41,112 bases of DNA from Paracoccaceae bacterium (GTDB lineage: Bacteria; Pseudomonadota; Alphaproteobacteria; Rhodobacterales; Rhodobacteraceae). The notes under the pieces were generated by a model. It did no database searches. It saw only the letters and a list, made by a program, of their open reading frames with translations, and was not told the DNA's origin. The stretch spans positions 1 through 41,112 of the forward strand of contig JALSKC010000075.1 in assembly GCA_026989055.1 (NCBI GenBank), in the 5' to 3' direction. Of the stretch, positions 24,525-34,221 are shown piece by piece (position 1 is the stretch's first letter; the number at the start of each line of letters is the position of its first letter). A program made the position numbers and the translations under genes.

Positions 24525-24645
24525 GCCCATGCCTCCTGCCGGTTCCGCTCCCGCCTGCATCCTGGCGCAGATCCGGCCGGGCCGCATCCCACGCGCCTTC
24601 ACATCGCGGTGAGCGCGGCAGGGTCCGGCCGGCGACCGGAACCGT

Positions 24646-26151
24646 TCAGAGCACCGTGAACTGGCCCATCATCCCGGCATCCTCGTGTTCGAGGATGTGG
24701 CAGTGATACATGAAGGGCAGATCGGCCGGGGCAGGCCGGGTGAAGGGGATCAGGATCTCCGCCTGCCCGTTCACCAGCACCGTGTCCTTCCAGCCCCGGT
24801 TCTGCAACCGCGGCGGGCCGCCGTTCTCGGACAGCACCTGAAACTTCACCCCGTGCACGTGGAAGGGGTGCATCAGCATCTGCCCCGAGATCACCCAGCG
24901 TTCCAGGTCGCCAAGCCGGACCTGCTGGTTGATCACATCCATGCGGAAGGGCGCGCCGGAAATCGAGAACGGGGTCTTCGAGAACATCATCCGCGGCCCC
25001 ATGGCCATTTCCAGCACCAGTTCGCGGCTGCGGGCCACCGGCTGTCCGGCGAGGTCGGGCATCTCGCCGTCGAGCGCCTCGGGCAGCCGGTCGATGCGCG
25101 GCGTCAGCGCGGAATCGACAACAAGCGGCAGCACCGTGAAGGCAGTGGCCGGGTCCACCGGCCCGCCCAGCGGCAACGGCTCGATGGCGCCGCCGCCCAT
25201 CATGCCGCTGCCCATCATGCCTCCCATGCCGCCGCCGCCTTCGGCATTGACCTCGAGGCCGGAGACCAGCGCCACCTCGCGCCCGTCGGAAAGGTCCACC
25301 AGCACCTCGGCCCGCTCGCCGGGGGCCAGCACCACGGAGGGCATCGCCAGCGGCCTGTCCAGAAGCCCGCTGTCGGTTCCGATCAGGTGCATCTCGCGCC
25401 CGTCGGAAATCGCCAGCGTGTAGATGCGCGCATTCGAGCCGTTCAGCAGCCGCAGCCGGACGATGCCCGCCGGCACCACGGCGCTGGCCCCGATCTGCCC
25501 GTTGACGAGCATCCGGTTGCCGGCAAAGCCCATCATCCGGTCGTGGTTGGTGATGTTGTAGACCATCCGCCCGCCGGCGTCGAAGCGGCGATCCTGCAGG
25601 ACCAGCGTCAGGTCGTCCACACCGTATTCCGAGGGCAGGCCGCGGGCGTCGTCCTGCCCGTCGGTCAGTTGCAGCACCCCGGCCAGCCCCTTGTAGACCT
25701 GCGGGCCGGTCTTGCCGTGGATATGCGAATGATACCAGAGTGTCGCCGGCGGCTGGTCCACCGGAAGCACCGGCGCCCACTCGGCCCCCGGGGCGATCGG
25801 CTGATGCGGCCCGCCGTCCACCTCGCCGGGGACGATCAGCCCGTGCCAGTGCACGGAGATTTCCTCTTCCAGGGCGTTGGTTACCCGCGCCGCCGTCTCG
25901 CCGCGTGCATCGAGGCGCAGCGTCGGCCCCAGAAAGCCCCCGTTGAAGCCCCAGCTGTGGCTGCGCCCGAGCCCCGGAAACTCCACGCTGCCGGCCGCCG
26001 CGTTCAGCGCGAACCGCCCGGTGGTCGTGGCATCGAGCAGCGGCGGCATCGCCAGCCGGGGCGGCGCGCCGCTTGCCCGGAGCCCCCCCGGAAGGCCGAG
26101 CGCGGTCGCTCCGGCGGCCATTGCCACCATGAATTCTCGTCTGTTCGTCAT
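24646..26151 (-). CDS. Multicopper oxidase, CueO/SufI-like, TAT-exported
   Basis: 501-aa three-cupredoxin-domain oxidase. A TAT signal is visible ('NRREFMVAMAAGATALGL'). All copper ligand motifs are present: HWHG (101-104), WYHSHIHG (139-146), HPFHVHG (428-434) and HCHILEHEDAGMM (483-495) with the type 1 Cys and Met, so it should be an active oxidase. A Met/Gly-rich insertion at about 303-321 ('GGGGMGGMMGSGMMGGG') resembles the Cu(I)-binding Met-rich segment of CueO. Probable role: oxidising Cu(I) to Cu(II) in the periplasm. The ATG at 26151 begins directly at the TAT motif; its ribosome-binding site is weak (GAAGAAA). In the cueR-CDF transcript by position, 142 bp after the CDF stop. Confidence 0.93.
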   Translation of the reverse strand: MTNRREFMVAMAAGATALGLPGGLRASGAPPRLAMPPLLDATTTGRFALNAAAGSVEFPGLGRSHSWGFNGGFLGPTLRLDARGETAARVTNALEEEISVHWHGLIVPGEVDGGPHQPIAPGAEWAPVLPVDQPPATLWYHSHIHGKTGPQVYKGLAGVLQLTDGQDDARGLPSEYGVDDLTLVLQDRRFDAGGRMVYNITNHDRMMGFAGNRMLVNGQIGASAVVPAGIVRLRLLNGSNARIYTLAISDGREMHLIGTDSGLLDRPLAMPSVVLAPGERAEVLVDLSDGREVALVSGLEVNAEGGGGMGGMMGSGMMGGGAIEPLPLGGPVDPATAFTVLPLVVDSALTPRIDRLPEALDGEMPDLAGQPVARSRELVLEMAMGPRMMFSKTPFSISGAPFRMDVINQQVRLGDLERWVISGQMLMHPFHVHGVKFQVLSENGGPPRLQNRGWKDTVLVNGQAEILIPFTRPAPADLPFMYHCHILEHEDAGMMGQFTVL

Positions 26152-26213
26152 CGGTTTCTTCTTTCCCGTTCTTCCCGCATTCCCGGGATGCGTTCGTTTC
26201 CCGTTTCCCGGAT

Positions 26214-26246
26214 CCCGGTGCCCGGTGCCCGGTGCCCGGTGCCCGG
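26214..26246 (-). repeat. Heptanucleotide tandem repeat upstream of the multicopper oxidase
   Basis: CCCGGTG is repeated four times head-to-tail (26214-26241) with a fifth partial CCCGG, 63-95 bp before the oxidase ATG on the coding strand's leader. A wider patch (26160-26213) is rich in TTCCCG units. Seven-base units in a leader can change copy number by slippage and alter expression; not known to do so here. Confidence 0.8.
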
Positions 26247-26293
26247 AACGGCTTCGCGCCGGTCCTCGCACCTGTTCCGGGCATCTGCTGCTC

Positions 26294-27304
26294 TCAACCC
26301 GGCTCGCGGCCACTCTCGCGCCAACCGCGTGCGATGTCGATGTCGCCCGATGTCGCGGCTTCCGGGCACTCCGTTTCCAGCTGCAGGGTTGCGAAGTGGA
26401 ATCCGAACCGCTCCTTCAGAAGCGCATGGGCCTGTTGCAGGGTCCGCTCGCGCCCGGCATCCGGCACGCCCGGCGCTACCAGAAGATGGGCCGAGAACAC
26501 GTATTTGCCGCTTGTAAGTGCCCAGCCGTGGATGTGGTGCACATCGGCAACGCCCGGCAGTTTCTCCAGCGCCGCGGCAATCTCCGCCAGGCTGATGCCG
26601 GCAGGGGTTCCATCCATCAGCAGATGTGCCGAATCGCGCAGGATTCCCCAGCTCGCCCAGAGCAGCACGAAGCCGAAGGCGATCCCCAGGATCGGGTCGA
26701 TGGCCAGAAAGCCGGTGAAGTGGATCACCAGCGCGGCGACGATGATGACAAGGCTGCCCACGAAGGTCTGGATGATATGCCAGAATGCGCCCTTGATATT
26801 CAGATCGCTCGACTGCTGCCTGAACAGCAACCCGAGCGATATGAATTCCGTGAACAGCCCGCCCGCGGCGACCCAGAGCATCGGACCGGTGGCCAGTTCG
26901 ACCGGATTTCCCAGCCGCATGAAACCCATCACGATCACCAGCAGCGCCATGCCCAGCAGGAAGGCGCCGTTTGCCAGCGCTCCGATCAGCTCGGCCCGAT
27001 ACCAGCCGAAGCTCCGCCGCTCGTCGGCCGGGCGGCGGGCGAGCCGGGCGGCGACGAGCGCCACCAGCACCCCCCCGACCGCGGAAAAGGTGTGAAACGC
27101 GTCCGAGATCACCGCCACCGAGCCGGTCCACAGGCCGACAGCCAGCTCGATCAGGAAATATGTTCCGGTCAGCCATGCGGAAATGGCCAGCGCCCGACCG
27201 CTGGAGGGCAGGTGGCCGCCATGCCCGCCGCCATGCCCGCCGCCATGCCTGAGCGCACCGGAACGCGCCGGAACGGTGGCCGGATGCGCCTGCGCTTCGC
27301 TCAC
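26294..27304 (-). CDS. Cation diffusion facilitator with a non-canonical transport site
   Basis: 336-aa inner-membrane CDF exporter, ZitB-like in layout: His-rich N-terminus (residues 20-31, HGGGHGGGHGGH), six TM segments, and a cytoplasmic C-terminal domain with 'VADVHHIHGWALTSGKYVFSAHLLV'. In ZitB-like proteins the site is HxxxD in TM2 and HxxxD in TM5. Here TM2 reads 'SDAFHTFSA' (His71, Ala75 for Asp) and TM5 'WHIIQTFVGS' (His176, Thr180 for Asp), so both Asp ligands are missing. The start is GTG at 27304, overlapping the cueR stop (GTGA) with AAAGGT upstream: translational coupling. Copper-operon context and the changed site make the substrate uncertain. Confidence 0.88.
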   Translation of the reverse strand: MSEAQAHPATVPARSGALRHGGGHGGGHGGHLPSSGRALAISAWLTGTYFLIELAVGLWTGSVAVISDAFHTFSAVGGVLVALVAARLARRPADERRSFGWYRAELIGALANGAFLLGMALLVIVMGFMRLGNPVELATGPMLWVAAGGLFTEFISLGLLFRQQSSDLNIKGAFWHIIQTFVGSLVIIVAALVIHFTGFLAIDPILGIAFGFVLLWASWGILRDSAHLLMDGTPAGISLAEIAAALEKLPGVADVHHIHGWALTSGKYVFSAHLLVAPGVPDAGRERTLQQAHALLKERFGFHFATLQLETECPEAATSGDIDIARGWRESGREPG

Positions 27305-27708
27305 CCCGCGACCTTTCGTCCGCCCGGGCGGGCCAGATCTTCGAGAATGGGGCAGTCCGGGCGGTGGTCGCCGGCGCATTCCTCGATCAGATGGGTGAGG
27401 GTGGCGCGCATCGCGTTCAGGTCCCGAATCTTCTGCTCGATCCGCTCCAGATGCTGCTCGGCGATGCGCTTCACGTCGGCGCTGGCGCGGGTTTCGTCCT
27501 CGTAAAGCGCCAGCAGCGCCCGGCAGTCCTCGATCGAGAACCCCAGCGCCCGGGCCCGGCCCAGGAAGATCAGCTTGTGCACTTCCTTTTCCCGAAAGGC
27601 CCGGTAGCCGTTGCTGTCGCGCAGGGGCTTCACGAGCCCGATATCCTCGTAGTAGCGGATCGTCTTGGCCGGAAGGCCGGAACGGGCGGCGACATCCCCT
27701 ATGTTCAT
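27301..27708 (-). CDS. cueR: CueR-like Cu(I)-responsive MerR regulator
   Basis: 135-aa MerR activator. HTH 'MNIGDVAARSGLPAKTIRYYEDIGLVKP'. The Cu(I)-sensor signature is intact: Ser76 (equivalent to CueR Ser77) plus the loop C111-AGDHRPD-C119-PIL, the paired Cys of CueR. Start ATG at 27708 with AAGGAG upstream, 27 bp after copA. It should act at dyads between overspaced -35 and -10 boxes; matching candidates lie before copA, copZ and the L,D-transpeptidase gene. Autoregulated if cotranscribed with copA. Confidence 0.94.
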   Translation of the reverse strand: MNIGDVAARSGLPAKTIRYYEDIGLVKPLRDSNGYRAFREKEVHKLIFLGRARALGFSIEDCRALLALYEDETRASADVKRIAEQHLERIEQKIRDLNAMRATLTHLIEECAGDHRPDCPILEDLARPGGRKVAG

Positions 27709-27735
27709 GTCAGCTCCTTTCCATTCTATTCGGCC

Positions 27736-30258
<2,523 letters not shown>

Positions 30259-30335
30259 CTGTCTGCTCCTTCCGGGGGGCGCGCCGACAGTCGCCGGCAC
30301 GGCGGCCGCCCGCCGCGACTTTCGCTCTCACCTGC

Positions 30336-30366
30336 CACATGGGGGTTCCAGTTGCTGGAAGGTCAA
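30336..30366 (-). promoter_or_regulatory. CueR-type promoter of copA
   Basis: On the minus strand: TTGACC (30366-30361), then TTCCAG-CAA-CTGGAA (dyad 30360-30346), and CATGTG as the -10 candidate after a 19-bp spacer. The overlong spacer and the dyad between the boxes are hallmarks of MerR-family promoters, and the TTGACCTTCC-N7-GGAA layout matches known CueR targets. The -10 is weak. Confidence 0.75.
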
Positions 30367-30421
30367 GGCCTTCCATGACATTCCAGCAAAAAATTTCGCC
30401 CCTTCCCGCGCGGGAAGCACC

Positions 30422-30451
30422 TTGACCTTCCCGCGCCGGAACATCTAGCTG
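30422..30451 (+). promoter_or_regulatory. CueR-type promoter of copZ
   Basis: TTGACC (30422-30427), TTCC-CGCGCC-GGAA dyad, and TAGCTG (30446-30451) as the -10 after 18 bp, 36 nt before the copZ ATG. The dyad centre is 6 bp, not 7, and the arms are short. A 16-bp perfect palindrome CTTCCCGCGCGGGAAG (30402-30417) lies just upstream and may be a second binding site. Confidence 0.55.
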
Positions 30452-30486
30452 CCGGCGGCAGGGAAAGATCAGCAACGGAGGAACCG

Positions 30487-30684
30487 ATGCGCAGGTTCAG
30501 CGTGCCGGAAATGAGCTGCGGCCACTGCAAGGCGGCGATAGAGAAGGCCGTGAGCAGGGCGGATTCCGCCGCCAGGGTGGCGGTCGATCTGGAAAAGCGC
30601 ACGGTCGAGATCGACTCGACGCTCGACGATGCGGCCCTGCTCGCGGCGATCAGGGCCGAAGGCTACGAGGCGGTGCCGGCCTGA
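30487..30684 (+). CDS. copZ: CopZ-like copper chaperone
   Basis: 65-aa heavy-metal-associated domain protein with the Cu(I) motif MSCGHC (Cys11, Cys14) after the first strand and a C-terminal 'AIRAEGYEAVPA' typical of the ferredoxin-like HMA fold. It carries Cu(I) to the N-terminal domains of CopA in the cytosol. ATG preceded by GGAGG. Transcribed divergently from copA from a shared 228-bp region with two CueR-like sites. Confidence 0.94.
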   Translation: MRRFSVPEMSCGHCKAAIEKAVSRADSAARVAVDLEKRTVEIDSTLDDAALLAAIRAEGYEAVPA

Positions 30685-30744
30685 GCGGCCACCCGCCGGC
30701 GCCTCTGCCCGGCTGCACATCCTCCGCCCCGGCGCCCCCGGCCC

Positions 30745-30759
30745 CGGCCGTTTCGGCCG
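30745..30759. terminator. Hairpin between convergent copZ and the DsbA-like gene
   Basis: CGGCCG-TTT-CGGCCG, a perfect 6-bp stem in a GC-rich convergent gap of 161 bp. No U-tract; a weak bidirectional terminator candidate. Confidence 0.35.
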
Positions 30760-30845
30760 CCGCGCATCCGGCCACCGCGCACGGCCGGCAGGGCATCGGC
30801 CCCGCGCCACCCTCGCCGGAAGCCACTGCAGCGCGGGCGCTGCGC

Positions 30846-31586
30846 TCACTCCGCGGCCCGCGCCGCGGCCACCATCGACTGCAGCTGTTCCAGCTCGACG
30901 AACCCGGGCGCCAGCGCATCGCCGATCACGAACGAAGGGGTTCCGCTGAAACCCAGCTGCTCGGCCAGCCAGCGCGAAGTTTCCAGATGCTCGTCGATTT
31001 CCGGCGCCTGCATGTCGGCCTGCAACTGCTCTATGTCCAGCCCGATCTCCCGGGCAACGCGCAGCACCGCCGCCTCGTCGACCCGACCGCGAAGCCCCAT
31101 GAGCCTTTCGTGCATCTGCGGGTATTTCCCCTGCCGCCGCGCGGCGAGGGCAGCGCGGGCGGCATAGACCGAGCCTTCGCCCAGGATCGGCCATTCGCGA
31201 TAGACGACGCGGATGTCGCCATCCCCGTCCAGCAGCGCGGCCACCTCGCCCGCGGCACGCTTGCAGTAGGGGCAGTTGTAATCCATGAACTCGACCACCG
31301 TCACGCTGCCCTCGGGGTTGCCGACCACGGGGGCGTTCGGATCACGCTCCAGCAGCATGCGCTGCTCCGAAAGCAGCTCCCGCTGCGCCGCGGCTGCGGC
31401 TTCCGCCTCGCGCTGGCGGAGGATGGCGACGGCATCGAGCACGATCTGCGGGTTTTCCAGGATCGCCTCCAGCGCCAGGCGCTTGATCTCCTCCTCGGTG
31501 AATTCCGCGGCCGCCGGGGCCGGAAGCCCCGCCGCCGACAGCGCCAGCGCCAGCGCCAGTGCTCCCCTTCTCACGACATCGCGCAT
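30846..31586 (-). CDS. DsbA/Com1-like periplasmic thiol oxidoreductase
   Basis: 246-aa exported protein with signal peptide ('VVRRGALALALALSAAGLPAPAAA'), a helical N-terminal region, and a DsbA-type thioredoxin fold with active site CPYC at 105-108 in 'VVEFMDYNCPYCKR' and the cis-Pro loop 'FSGTPSFVIGD'. Close in layout to the Com1/ScsC group that often accompanies copper-tolerance genes, where such proteins oxidise or isomerise disulfides and can bind Cu. Start ATG 31586, one base beyond the cytochrome stop, with AAGGGG upstream. Last gene of the ldt-cyt-cyt-dsb operon. Confidence 0.9.
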   Translation of the reverse strand: MRDVVRRGALALALALSAAGLPAPAAAEFTEEEIKRLALEAILENPQIVLDAVAILRQREAEAAAAAQRELLSEQRMLLERDPNAPVVGNPEGSVTVVEFMDYNCPYCKRAAGEVAALLDGDGDIRVVYREWPILGEGSVYAARAALAARRQGKYPQMHERLMGLRGRVDEAAVLRVAREIGLDIEQLQADMQAPEIDEHLETSRWLAEQLGFSGTPSFVIGDALAPGFVELEQLQSMVAAARAAE

Positions 31587-31587
31587 G

Positions 31588-32130
31588 TCAGTCGCCCCTT
31601 TCCCGTTCGGCTTCCGTCTGGCTCGCCTGGAGAGCACGGATCCGCTCCGGCCAGTTCGACTTGATATAGGCCAGGATATCCCAGATCTCCTGCTCTGTCA
31701 GTGCGGCGGAAAAGCCTGGCATCCCGCTCCTGAAGCCGGCAATCCCGCGCTTTTCCAGAGCCCGCGCGCCGCCAAGGCTGACATAGTCGAACAGGATCCC
31801 GTCGCCGTGATGCCAGGTATGCCCCGCGGCATCGTGGGGCGGGGCGGGCAGAATCCCGTCAGGCCCCGGCGTCTGCCAGTCTTCCTGCCCCTCCAGCCGG
31901 GCCCCGTGACAGGAAGCACAGTTCTCGGCATAGAGCACCCTGCCCCGCTCGGGCGAGGAATCCGGCGGCATGACCGGCGTCCCCCCGGCAACCGCCGCCG
32001 GGGGGCGCAGGAGAAGGCGCAGGAGCCCCCCCTGCCCCGCCGCCAGCAGCACCAGCCCCGCCAGCCCTGCCCCCAGCGCGGCAAGGACGATCGGTTTCGC
32101 GCCGGGCCGTCTTCTGACCTGCCGCTTCAC
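31588..32130 (-). CDS. Membrane-anchored c-type cytochrome (single heme)
   Basis: 180-aa protein with an N-terminal TM anchor ('PIVLAALGAGLAGLVLLAAG'), heme-binding CASCH at 71-75, and an axial Met candidate in 'GFRSGMPGFSAALTEQEIWDILAYIKSNWP', the cytochrome class I C-terminal helix. Start is GTG at 32130 with GGAGAGGCGG upstream. Probably faces the periplasm. It follows another cytochrome by 33 bp and precedes the DsbA-like gene by 1 bp, so the three products are made together. Electron partner unknown. Confidence 0.9.
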   Translation of the reverse strand: MKRQVRRRPGAKPIVLAALGAGLAGLVLLAAGQGGLLRLLLRPPAAVAGGTPVMPPDSSPERGRVLYAENCASCHGARLEGQEDWQTPGPDGILPAPPHDAAGHTWHHGDGILFDYVSLGGARALEKRGIAGFRSGMPGFSAALTEQEIWDILAYIKSNWPERIRALQASQTEAERERGD

Positions 32131-32163
32131 CTGCCGCCTCTCCGCCCGGGGCTCCGGGAGAGC

Positions 32164-32655
32164 CTATCTGACCCCGTTCGCACGCTGGAGCTCGCGTATG
32201 TAGGCCACGACATATCTGACATCGGCATCGGTCAGCCCCTCGACCGGCGGCATGTTGCCGAAATTCCAGTGATGGGCGCGCACACCGTTCCTGACTGCAA
32301 GCAGGAAAGCCGCGTCGCCGTGGTGCGCCGGTCGGTAGATCTGGTGGACCAGCGGCGGGGCTACCCCTTCGCGGCCTGCGGCGTTCCGGTTGTGGCAGGC
32401 CGCGCATTTGGCGTTGAATATGCGCTCGCCGATAAGGGCGGAATCTCCCAGCGCTTCCGGCAGGAGCACCTCGGCCAGCGCCGCGGCCTCGCCGCCGCCG
32501 GCCGTTGCGCCGGCCCCGGAGCCGCCCTGCGCGGCCGCTCCCTCGCCCATGCCGCCGGCCGCCTCGCGCACCGGCTGCGGCCCGAAAAGGAAATAGGCCC
32601 CGCCCCCGATCAGCACGGCAGCAAACGCGACCGCAAGCAACCTGCCGCCGTTCAT
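32164..32655 (-). CDS. Membrane-anchored c-type cytochrome (single heme)
   Basis: 163-aa protein: N-terminal anchor ('LLAVAFAAVLIGGGAYFLF'), a Gly/Ala-rich linker (about 30-58), heme motif CAACH at 84-88 in 'IFNAKCAACHNRNAAG', 'GVAPPLVHQIYRPAHHGDAAFLLAVRNGVRAHHW' and axial Met in 'NFGNMPPVEGLTDADVRYVVAYIREL'. Start ATG with GGAGGAG upstream. His-rich 'HHGD' and 'AHHW' segments may add metal contacts. It lies between the L,D-transpeptidase and a second cytochrome. Confidence 0.9.
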   Translation of the reverse strand: MNGGRLLAVAFAAVLIGGGAYFLFGPQPVREAAGGMGEGAAAQGGSGAGATAGGGEAAALAEVLLPEALGDSALIGERIFNAKCAACHNRNAAGREGVAPPLVHQIYRPAHHGDAAFLLAVRNGVRAHHWNFGNMPPVEGLTDADVRYVVAYIRELQRANGVR

Positions 32656-32714
32656 CTCCGCTCCTCCATCTCGCCGGCCTTTCCGGCCCGTTCGGGCGAC
32701 ATCAGATCAGCTCA

Positions 32715-33311
32715 TCAGATCAACTTCACCTGGGTGCCGACCTTCGCCAGCTCGAACAGTTCGGCGATCTGCTCGTTATACAGCCCGATGCAGCCGTTGG
32801 ACGAACGCCGCCCGATCTTGCGCGTATCGTTGGTGCCGTGGATCCGGTAATACTGCCAGCTGAGATAGAGCGCATGCGTGCCCAGCGGGTTGTCGGGCCC
32901 CGGCGGCACGAAATCGGGCCAGTCGGGGTTGCGCCGCTTCATCGCCGGCGTCGGCGCCCAGGACGGGCCCTCGACCTTGCGGACCACCCGGGTGTAGCCG
33001 CGCCGGGTCAGGTCTTCGGACATCGGAACGCTGGTCGGGTAGATCCTGTAGATGCTGCCGTCTTCGGACCAGTACTGGAGCATGCGCGAACTGGTATCCG
33101 ACAGGATGACACCGTTCTTCAGACTGTCGAAGTGATCGCGCCAGTCGTGCAGGCGGAAGGCCGACACGTTGCGCCGGACGAAGGTTCCGCCGTCGCCCCG
33201 GGCGAACACCGCCGGAGCGGGGAAGGCGCCGGCGGCGGCAAGCCCGAGCAGGACCGACCGGCGCGAAGCTCCGGTTCCGCCGGTCCGGCCGGGTTTTCCT
33301 GTCTGTTTCAT
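32715..33311 (-). CDS. L,D-transpeptidase (YkuD family), TAT-type signal, altered motif
   Basis: 198-aa exported transpeptidase that forms 3-3 peptidoglycan crosslinks or attaches proteins to the wall. Twin-arginine-like signal 'ASRRSVLLGLAAAGAF'. YkuD domain from about 80: 'PLGTHALYLSWQYYRIHGTND' with His158, and catalytic Cys174 in 'RRSSNGCIGLYNEQIAELF'. The family norm is [ST]HGC(I)R; here His becomes Asn172 and Arg becomes Gly176, while the catalytic Cys, Ser171 and HGT remain. ATG at 33311 with GAGG upstream. First gene of the operon and preceded by a CueR-like dyad. YkuD enzymes are known to be inhibited by copper. Confidence 0.9.
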   Translation of the reverse strand: MKQTGKPGRTGGTGASRRSVLLGLAAAGAFPAPAVFARGDGGTFVRRNVSAFRLHDWRDHFDSLKNGVILSDTSSRMLQYWSEDGSIYRIYPTSVPMSEDLTRRGYTRVVRKVEGPSWAPTPAMKRRNPDWPDFVPPGPDNPLGTHALYLSWQYYRIHGTNDTRKIGRRSSNGCIGLYNEQIAELFELAKVGTQVKLI

Positions 33312-33479
33312 GCCAACCTCATCTCGTTATCCGTGCCGACTTCTCATCTCTTCATGCCGGCTTCTCATGTCAAGCTCACGCCAGGCCCGTGCCGGGGTGC
33401 GGCGGATCGGGTCGCACGCCGCGATTCGCATGCCCGATGCCTCCGCGGCCCCTTCGGCACCCGCCGGTGTCAGGCCCTG

Positions 33480-33504
33480 CGTCCTTCCAGCGCTGGAAAG
33501 TCAA
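33480..33504 (-). promoter_or_regulatory. CueR-like operator upstream of the L,D-transpeptidase operon
   Basis: On the minus strand TTGACT (33504-33499) is followed by TTCCAGCGCTGGAA (33498-33485), a perfect 14-bp palindrome whose arms are the same as those at the copA promoter. The centre is one base shorter and no good -10 is seen where expected (GCAGGG or CAGGGC). The site is about 170 bp before the L,D-transpeptidase ATG. Strong as a binding site, moderate as a promoter. Confidence 0.55.
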
Positions 33505-33515
33505 GACCTCAGGGC

Positions 33516-34217
33516 TCACGATTTCTTGAAATCTTCCCGCCCCCCGCGCCCGGCCCGGAAGCCTCCCCCGGGGGACGCAGCGGAAGAAACTTCGGAAGGC
33601 GCAGCCAGCAGCCGGCGGAACAGCTCGAAATTCACGCCGACCATGGCCAGGCGCTCCTCGGGCGTCATGTCGTCCCAGTGGGTCAGCATCCAGGCGTCGA
33701 TCGCCTCGCCCAGCGCCATCGCGCTGTCAACCATCAGCGACTGCGGCAGGTCGGTGCGCACCACCCCCAGCTCCTGGCCGCGCAGCAGCGTGGCCTCCAC
33801 AAAGCTGCGCGCCGCCCGGTAGAGCCGGTTGCTCCGGTCCATCCCCTTCGGCAGGCTGCGAAAGCGCAGCATCATCCGCCCCAGCTTCACATACCAGGTA
33901 TTGCGGTTGGACAGTTCCAGCGCACGGCGCACCCGCCCTTCCAGCACGGGCCAGTAGCTTTCGGCCGTCAGCGCCTGCGGGTCGAAGCCGCCGATCTCGC
34001 ACATGAGGATTGCAACCGAGCGCTCGGTCAGACTCATGAACAGATCTGCCTTGTCCTCGAAATAGTGGTAGAGCGAGCTCTTGCTCATGCCCGCACGTTC
34101 GAGAATCTTGTTCAGCGAAGCCCCTTCATAGCCATGTTCGGCAAATTCCTCGGCGGCGCTGTCGAGCAGGCGCTCCTTCTTCTGCTCATCGAGGTTTTCA
34201 AACCGGGTCCTGTTCAT
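33516..34217 (-). CDS. TetR-family regulator of the divergent envelope-transport operon
   Basis: 233-aa repressor. HTH at about 10-55: 'ERLLDSAAEEFAEHGYEGASLNKILERAGMSKSSLYHYFEDKADLF'. The C-terminal ligand domain has no recognised subclass. The C-terminus is low complexity and basic ('SPGGGFRAGRGGREDFKKS'). The ATG at 34217 precedes the conserved 'ENLDEQKKERLL'; its ribosome-binding site is weak. Divergent from the LolA-like gene with 138 bp between that holds a promoter and a dyad. It probably represses that operon; the inducer is unknown. Confidence 0.9.
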   Translation of the reverse strand: MNRTRFENLDEQKKERLLDSAAEEFAEHGYEGASLNKILERAGMSKSSLYHYFEDKADLFMSLTERSVAILMCEIGGFDPQALTAESYWPVLEGRVRRALELSNRNTWYVKLGRMMLRFRSLPKGMDRSNRLYRAARSFVEATLLRGQELGVVRTDLPQSLMVDSAMALGEAIDAWMLTHWDDMTPEERLAMVGVNFELFRRLLAAPSEVSSAASPGGGFRAGRGGREDFKKS

Positions 34218-34221
34218 GCGC

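Noticed and set aside
33334-33368. Imperfect direct repeat TGCCGACTTCTCAT / TGCCGGCTTCTCAT before the L,D-transpeptidase
   Set aside because: Only two copies, 21 bp apart, with no symmetry or link to a known element; probably a chance duplication.
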